A stretch of DNA of 29,745 nucleotides, taken from Deltaproteobacteria bacterium (GTDB lineage Bacteria > Desulfobacterota > Desulfarculia > Adiutricales > JAGVGV01). The stretch's first letter is position 1. Every line of letters begins with the position of its first letter. A program made the position numbers and the translations under genes. Under the pieces are notes generated by a model. It did no database searches, was not told the DNA's origin, and saw only the letters and a list, made by a program, of their open reading frames with translations. Shown here piece after piece: positions 25,987 through 29,745 of the stretch. The stretch covers positions 1 through 29,745 of the forward strand of contig JADFXS010000013.1 of NCBI GenBank assembly GCA_015233515.1, read 5' to 3'.

Positions 25987-26754
25987 TTAAGCCCTCCATC
26001 TCTTTGTTTCCAGACTGCGCAAGGTCAGGAACAGGAAAAAGAAGACAAAGAGAAGGTAATACACGACGTCGGCGGTATCGATGATACCTTTGGCAAAATT
26101 GAGAATATGCTTGACCAGGGCCAGGTAATCCAAGAGTTCGGACCAGGGAGGCCCCATGGAGGACGAGGACCAGCTGACCACCCAAAACAGTAATAATACT
26201 CCGAAGCTGATCGCCGCCGCCACGATCTGGTTTTCGGTCAGCGAAGAAATAAAGACGCCTAGGGCCAGAAAGGCCGCTCCCAGCAAGAATATACCCAAAT
26301 AGCCGGCCATGACCACGCCGAAATCCCCAACCCCCATGCCCCATAGCAGAAGATGGTAAAATCCGGTCAGAGCGATCATAAAAGCAAAAACCGTCAGAGC
26401 GGCCAGGTATTTACCCAAAAGGACTTCCAGGTCCTTGATCGGATAGCTCAAGAGTAGTTCATAAGTCCCGGTTTTTTTCTCTTCGGCAAACAGGCGCATG
26501 GTCAATAAGGGGAGCATAAGGAGCATGACCACGCTGATGTTGCCGAACATGGGAGTTAACACCAAATCGATCAAATTCAAGCCTTCCATCATCGGGTTAC
26601 GGGCCGTTTGATAGCTGACTAAGACATAGTAAGCGACCGAACTGTAAAAAAAATAACCGGCGATAATTAGAAAAATGACCGATACGGCATAGGCGATGGG
26701 AGAAGTGAAGTAAACCTTGATCTCTCTTTTGAAGACCGGCCAGAAGTTACTCAT
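25987..26754 (-). CDS. ABC-2 type exporter permease (GldF-like)
   Basis: This 255-residue integral membrane protein has about six hydrophobic helices, for example YAVSVIFLIIAGYFFYSSVA near 17-36 and a C-terminal VVYYLLFVFFFLFL segment. The motif ARLFAEEKKTGTYELLLSYP-like region (residues about 86-106) is characteristic of ABC-2 permeases. Its start lies inside the ATPase gene by 8 bases. It is the membrane channel of the cluster and should dimerise and pair with the ATPase encoded upstream. The substrate is unknown. Confidence 0.88.
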   Translation of the reverse strand: MSNFWPVFKREIKVYFTSPIAYAVSVIFLIIAGYFFYSSVAYYVLVSYQTARNPMMEGLNLIDLVLTPMFGNISVVMLLMLPLLTMRLFAEEKKTGTYELLLSYPIKDLEVLLGKYLAALTVFAFMIALTGFYHLLLWGMGVGDFGVVMAGYLGIFLLGAAFLALGVFISSLTENQIVAAAISFGVLLLFWVVSWSSSSMGPPWSELLDYLALVKHILNFAKGIIDTADVVYYLLFVFFFLFLTLRSLETKRWRA

Positions 26755-27697
26755 GGTTGGCCGCCTCCTGTTCTTCTTTATGTTCTTCTTTGGTCACCAA
26801 TTTCAGGAAAACATCCTCTAACGAAGCGGTCAGGGGAGTCATCTCATAAAGGTCCCAACCGGCCGCGCAGATGGTTTTCGCCAGTTGGGGCCGAAGATCG
26901 GTGGAAGATTCCACTATCAAATAATCGGAGTCGTCTGGTGAAACGGTGGTAACTCCGATACACCCTTGAAGCGTCTTAACCACTTCTTCAACCGGACCGC
27001 CGATTTTCATTTTTATTCGATTGGCTCCGGATAGCTGAGCGCTCAAATTTTGCGGCGTGTCTTCCGCCACGACACGTCCCTGGTTGACAATGACGACGCG
27101 CTGGCAGGTCATGGAGACTTCCGGCAGAATATGAGTGGACAGAATTACTGTTTTTTGTCCGGCAAAGCTTTTAATGACATTTCTGATTTCGTTGATCTGT
27201 TTGGGATCCAAACCGATGGTCGGTTCATCCAGAATCAGAACTTCCGGGTCCCCGATCAAGGCCTGAGCCAGGCCGACTCTTTGCCGGTAGCCTTTAGAGA
27301 GTTTTTTGATATAGCGTTTTTCCACGCTGCGCAGTTGACAGGAATCAATAGCCGACCCCACGGACTGGAGTCGTTTGCCGCGTCCTACACCTTTGACTTC
27401 CGCCACGAAACGCAAATACTCTTCTACGATCATATCCCCGTATAGAGGAACATTTTCCGGGAGATATCCGATTTTTTTGCGCACGGCCAAGGAGTTTTCA
27501 AAAACATCCGAACCGGCCACCCGGGCCGTTCCGCTGCTCGGGGGATAAAACCCGGTCAGAACGCGCATGGTGGTTGTCTTTCCCGCGCCGTTCGGACCAA
27601 GGAACCCTAAGATTTCTCCGGAATTAACCCGGAAGGAGATGTCGCGTACCGCGGAAATCCGACCGAAATTCTTGGAAATATGTTCTACATCAATCAT
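26747..27697 (-). CDS. ABC exporter ATPase (GldA-like)
   Basis: This 316-residue cytoplasmic ATPase has Walker A GPNGAGKT (34-41), Q-loop region IGYLPENVPLY (77-87), signature LSKGYRQRV (133-141) and Walker B VLILDEP (153-159), with H-loop STHILPE near 192. The C-terminal extension (about 220-316) is typical of DrrA/GldA/CcmA-like exporters. It overlaps the permease gene by 8 bases. It is the first gene of the minus-strand cluster. No strong ribosome site precedes the ATG. It energises export by the permease at 25987-26754. Confidence 0.9.
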   Translation of the reverse strand: MIDVEHISKNFGRISAVRDISFRVNSGEILGFLGPNGAGKTTTMRVLTGFYPPSSGTARVAGSDVFENSLAVRKKIGYLPENVPLYGDMIVEEYLRFVAEVKGVGRGKRLQSVGSAIDSCQLRSVEKRYIKKLSKGYRQRVGLAQALIGDPEVLILDEPTIGLDPKQINEIRNVIKSFAGQKTVILSTHILPEVSMTCQRVVIVNQGRVVAEDTPQNLSAQLSGANRIKMKIGGPVEEVVKTLQGCIGVTTVSPDDSDYLIVESSTDLRPQLAKTICAAGWDLYEMTPLTASLEDVFLKLVTKEEHKEEQEAANHE

Positions 27698-27767
27698 TGG
27701 TCTTGCACCCGCATATCAAACTTAGTTAGACCGTCTTAAAAAAAACAAACTAGTTTAATAACACATA

Positions 27768-27797
27768 ACCATAGCTTCCGCAAAACTATTTTATCAA
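27768..27797 (-). promoter_or_regulatory. Candidate promoter for the ABC exporter cluster
   Basis: On the minus strand TTGATA (27792-27797) and TATGGT (27768-27773) are 18 bases apart. The -35 matches consensus at 5 of 6 positions and the -10 at 4 of 6. A transcript would start near 27761 and have a 60-65 base leader. Confidence 0.35.
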
Positions 27798-27918
27798 ACT
27801 GATTTGCTGATGATACTTACATCGGCTGATCGCTCCTTGAAGATAGGTGGTGGGTTTGAGAGCAATTCTCCTTTGACATCCCGATCGAAATGAACTTTTC
27901 ATAAGCATTGGGCAGGTC

Positions 27919-27948
27919 TTGTCAAGTCATTTCGAAATTTGTTATTAT
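27919..27948 (+). promoter_or_regulatory. Candidate promoter for comM
   Basis: TTGTCA (27919-27924) and TATTAT (27943-27948) are 18 bases apart, each one base from consensus. The position, about 60 bases ahead of the start codon, fits. Confidence 0.5.
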
Positions 27949-28011
27949 CAATAATCATTAACGGCTCAAATGCAAGGGCTGAGGCAAATTTAGAATGAAA
28001 AAGGGATTTTT

Positions 28012-29541
28012 TTGTTATCTCAAGTAAATAGTGGGGCTCTTCTCGGAATTGAGGGCTACAAGGTCGAAGTCCAAGTTGATGTGGCTCGCGGTTTTCCTTC
28101 CTTTGCCACGGTCGGGCTACCGGAGGGGGCGGTCAGGGAAAGCAAGGATCGGGTCAAGGCCGCGCTCAAGAACTGCGGCTATAAGTATCCTCGGGAAAGG
28201 ATCACGGTCAATCTAGCCCCGGCCGATATGAGAAAAACCGGAGCGGGCTTTGATTTGCCGATTGCTATCGGCTTGCTGGCCACCCAAGGAGTCGTTCCTC
28301 CGGAACGTTTAGCCGAGTATCTGATCGTGGGAGAACTTTCCCTGGACGGGAGACTTCAACCGGTTAAAGGAGCATTATCTCTGGCCATGGCCGCTCGGGA
28401 AGCCGGTTTGCAGGGTATAATTCTCCCGGCTTCGAACGGAGCCGAAGCGGCCGTGGTTCGGGAAATACAGGTCCTGCCCGGGGAATCTCTGCCGAATATC
28501 ATTGAATTCCTCAATGGACATGACGCGTTGCAGCCATTGACCGTTGATTTGGACACCATATTCAGCGACCATTACCAGACTCAACTCGATTTAAACGATG
28601 TCCGCGGCCAGGAATCGGCTAAACGGGCCCTGGAAGTCGCTGCGGCCGGCGCGCATAATATGTTGATGATCGGTCCGCCGGGATCGGGCAAGACGATGTT
28701 GGCCCAGCGCCTGGCCTCCATATTACCGCCGCTGACTTTTGAAGAATCCTTGGAAACCACTCGAGTTTTCAGCGCTGTGGGGCTGGTGCCCCCTAAAAGT
28801 GCCTTGGTGACCGCTCGCCCTTTTCGATCTCCTCATCATACCATTTCCGATGCCGGATTAATCGGCGGCGGCACTTACCCTCGACCAGGGGAAGTCTCCT
28901 TGGCCCATAACGGGGTTTTGTTTTTGGATGAACTACCGGAATTTAAAAAAAGTGTCCTGGAAGTCATGCGTCAACCGTTGGAAGATGGACGGGTCACTAT
29001 CGCTCGTGCCGCGGTATCGCTGATTTTCCCGGCCCGTTTCATGTTGGTGGCGGCCATGAACCCTTGCCCCTGCGGCTATTACGGCGATCTGATCAAACCT
29101 TGTACATGTAACCCCGGCCAGGTGCCAAAATACCGCGCCCACGTGTCCGGTCCGCTTCTGGATCGCATCGACATGCATGTAGAGGTGCCGGCGGTCAAAT
29201 ACAAGGATTTGGGGACGGAAACCAGTGGGGAATCATCGCGGATCATTCGCCAGCGGGTTGCGGCGGCCAGACAACTTCAGGTCGAACGTTTGAGCCCATT
29301 TGGTCTGCATGCCAATTCTCAAATGCTGAGCCCGCAGTTACGTCAATTTTGTCAGTTGGACTCCTCGGGAAAACATTTGTTGGAAACCGCCATGCAACGT
29401 CTGGGACTCTCCGCCCGCGCTTATACCCGCAGCCTGAAACTGGCCAGGACCATTGCCGACTTGGAAGGAGCAGGAGAGATCAAGAGTCACCATGTCAGCG
29501 AGGCCATAAGTTATCGCAGCCTGGACCGCGCTGGTAAATAA
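28012..29541 (+). CDS. comM: YifB/ComM-family AAA+ ATPase
   Basis: This 509-residue protein is of the Mg-chelatase-like YifB group; ComM of this family is a helicase that promotes branch migration in natural transformation. The N-terminal S5/Lon-like domain covers about 1-180. The AAA+ core has Walker A GPPGSGKT (221-228), Walker B VLFLDE (302-307), and the Cys-rich loop NPCPCG (350-355) plus CTC (364-366). The C-terminal domain carries SARAYTRSLKLARTIADLEG. The TTG start at 28012 aligns with the usual family N-terminus (LLGIEGYKVEVQVD) and has AAGGGA about 5 bases upstream. No competence genes are in view. Confidence 0.92.
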   Translation: MLSQVNSGALLGIEGYKVEVQVDVARGFPSFATVGLPEGAVRESKDRVKAALKNCGYKYPRERITVNLAPADMRKTGAGFDLPIAIGLLATQGVVPPERLAEYLIVGELSLDGRLQPVKGALSLAMAAREAGLQGIILPASNGAEAAVVREIQVLPGESLPNIIEFLNGHDALQPLTVDLDTIFSDHYQTQLDLNDVRGQESAKRALEVAAAGAHNMLMIGPPGSGKTMLAQRLASILPPLTFEESLETTRVFSAVGLVPPKSALVTARPFRSPHHTISDAGLIGGGTYPRPGEVSLAHNGVLFLDELPEFKKSVLEVMRQPLEDGRVTIARAAVSLIFPARFMLVAAMNPCPCGYYGDLIKPCTCNPGQVPKYRAHVSGPLLDRIDMHVEVPAVKYKDLGTETSGESSRIIRQRVAAARQLQVERLSPFGLHANSQMLSPQLRQFCQLDSSGKHLLETAMQRLGLSARAYTRSLKLARTIADLEGAGEIKSHHVSEAISYRSLDRAGK

Positions 29542-29561
29542 AAAGAGCTGCCTTTTTTATT
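29537..29561 (+). terminator. Possible AT-rich terminator after comM
   Basis: AATAAAAAG pairs with CTTTTTTATT (one bulged T) around AGCTGC, overlapping the comM stop codon. The stem is AT-rich and only partly stable, and a mixed T-rich stretch follows. A weak terminator is possible. Confidence 0.4.
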
Positions 29562-29648
29562 AGTCTTTCTTCTCGGGCATAATCATTTTTGTAACGGAAT
29601 GAATAGTTATAGTGGTTCTCGAAAGTTTCTTCGTTTTAAAGTATCATT

Positions 29649-29736
29649 GTCATTTCGAGGAGCGGCCACAGGCCGCGACGAGAAATCTCCAACACTACCA
29701 AATCACAATGAGATTTCTCCCTTCGGTCGAAATGAC
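29649..29736. repeat. Inverted repeat R3 at the window end
   Basis: GTCATTTCGA (29649-29658) with CGAGAAATCTC (29679-29689) is answered by GAGATTTCTC (29710-29719) and TCGAAATGAC (29727-29736). The arms are about 27-40 bases with an interrupted middle. This pattern resembles dispersed elements found in many genomes of this group. Only one copy is seen here, and it may continue past the window. Confidence 0.65.
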
Positions 29737-29745
29737 CGACCGGGG

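Larger units (their letters stand above)
27698..28011. other. 314-base divergent promoter region
   Basis: This spacer separates the ABC cluster (minus) from comM (plus). It holds one candidate promoter in each direction. The middle (about 27840-27900) holds only a short GAGA/TCTC hairpin. No gene is seen. Confidence 0.6.

Overview
The window looks like chromosomal DNA from an anaerobic, sulfate-reducer-like bacterium, most likely Desulfobacterota (former Deltaproteobacteria). That placement is an inference. It rests on an alpha-beta fused acetyl-CoA carboxyltransferase, a small protein resembling the DVU0772 family of Desulfovibrio, a Gld-like ABC exporter next to rpoZ, DksA, PilZ and YifB/ComM proteins, and intergenic spacers full of hairpin-forming repeats. 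No rRNA, tRNA, CRISPR array, transposase or phage gene was seen.

Layout. 77-1516 (+) encodes an SPFH/coiled-coil protein. 1776-3599 (-) is a fused AccA-AccD; a consensus promoter stands ahead of it, and an intrinsic-terminator-like hairpin lies inside its leader. 3908-5407 (-) is an SDR-family protein with a DUF2867-like C-terminal half. 6005-6973 (+) is an ornithine cyclodeaminase/mu-crystallin family protein. 7516-12471 (+) is a complete branched-chain amino acid type ABC transporter, livKHMGF. A stem-loop and a dispersed repeat separate livK from the other four genes. 12676-15706 (+) holds two AAA+ chelatase-type proteins, one with a VWA domain. 15882-20107 is a patchwork of single genes: a secreted protein, a hotdog thioesterase, a DVU0772-like protein, a membrane PilZ protein, a hypothetical and dksA.

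20457-27697 (-) is a long co-directional cluster. In transcription order it runs ABC ATPase, ABC permease, GldG-like protein, DUF4340 protein, rpoZ, hypothetical, dnaJ and moaC. The first four genes overlap or nearly touch, so they form one transcription unit for an uncharacterised exporter. rpoZ follows after 20 bases. dnaJ and moaC share one base. 28012-29541 (+) is a YifB/ComM AAA+ protein transcribed divergently from the ABC cluster.

The most interesting structure lies between the genes. One repeat family (here R1, about 100-125 bp, two potential hairpins) occurs at six places in both orientations, including one internally deleted copy. A second family (R2, about 125 bp, nested inverted repeats) occurs twice, once inside the liv cluster. 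A third inverted repeat (R3) sits at the window end. Other items worth testing are the accAD leader terminator, a candidate 47-residue gene overlapping the start of the chelatase gene, a cupin relic upstream of livK, and several strong palindromes in leaders.
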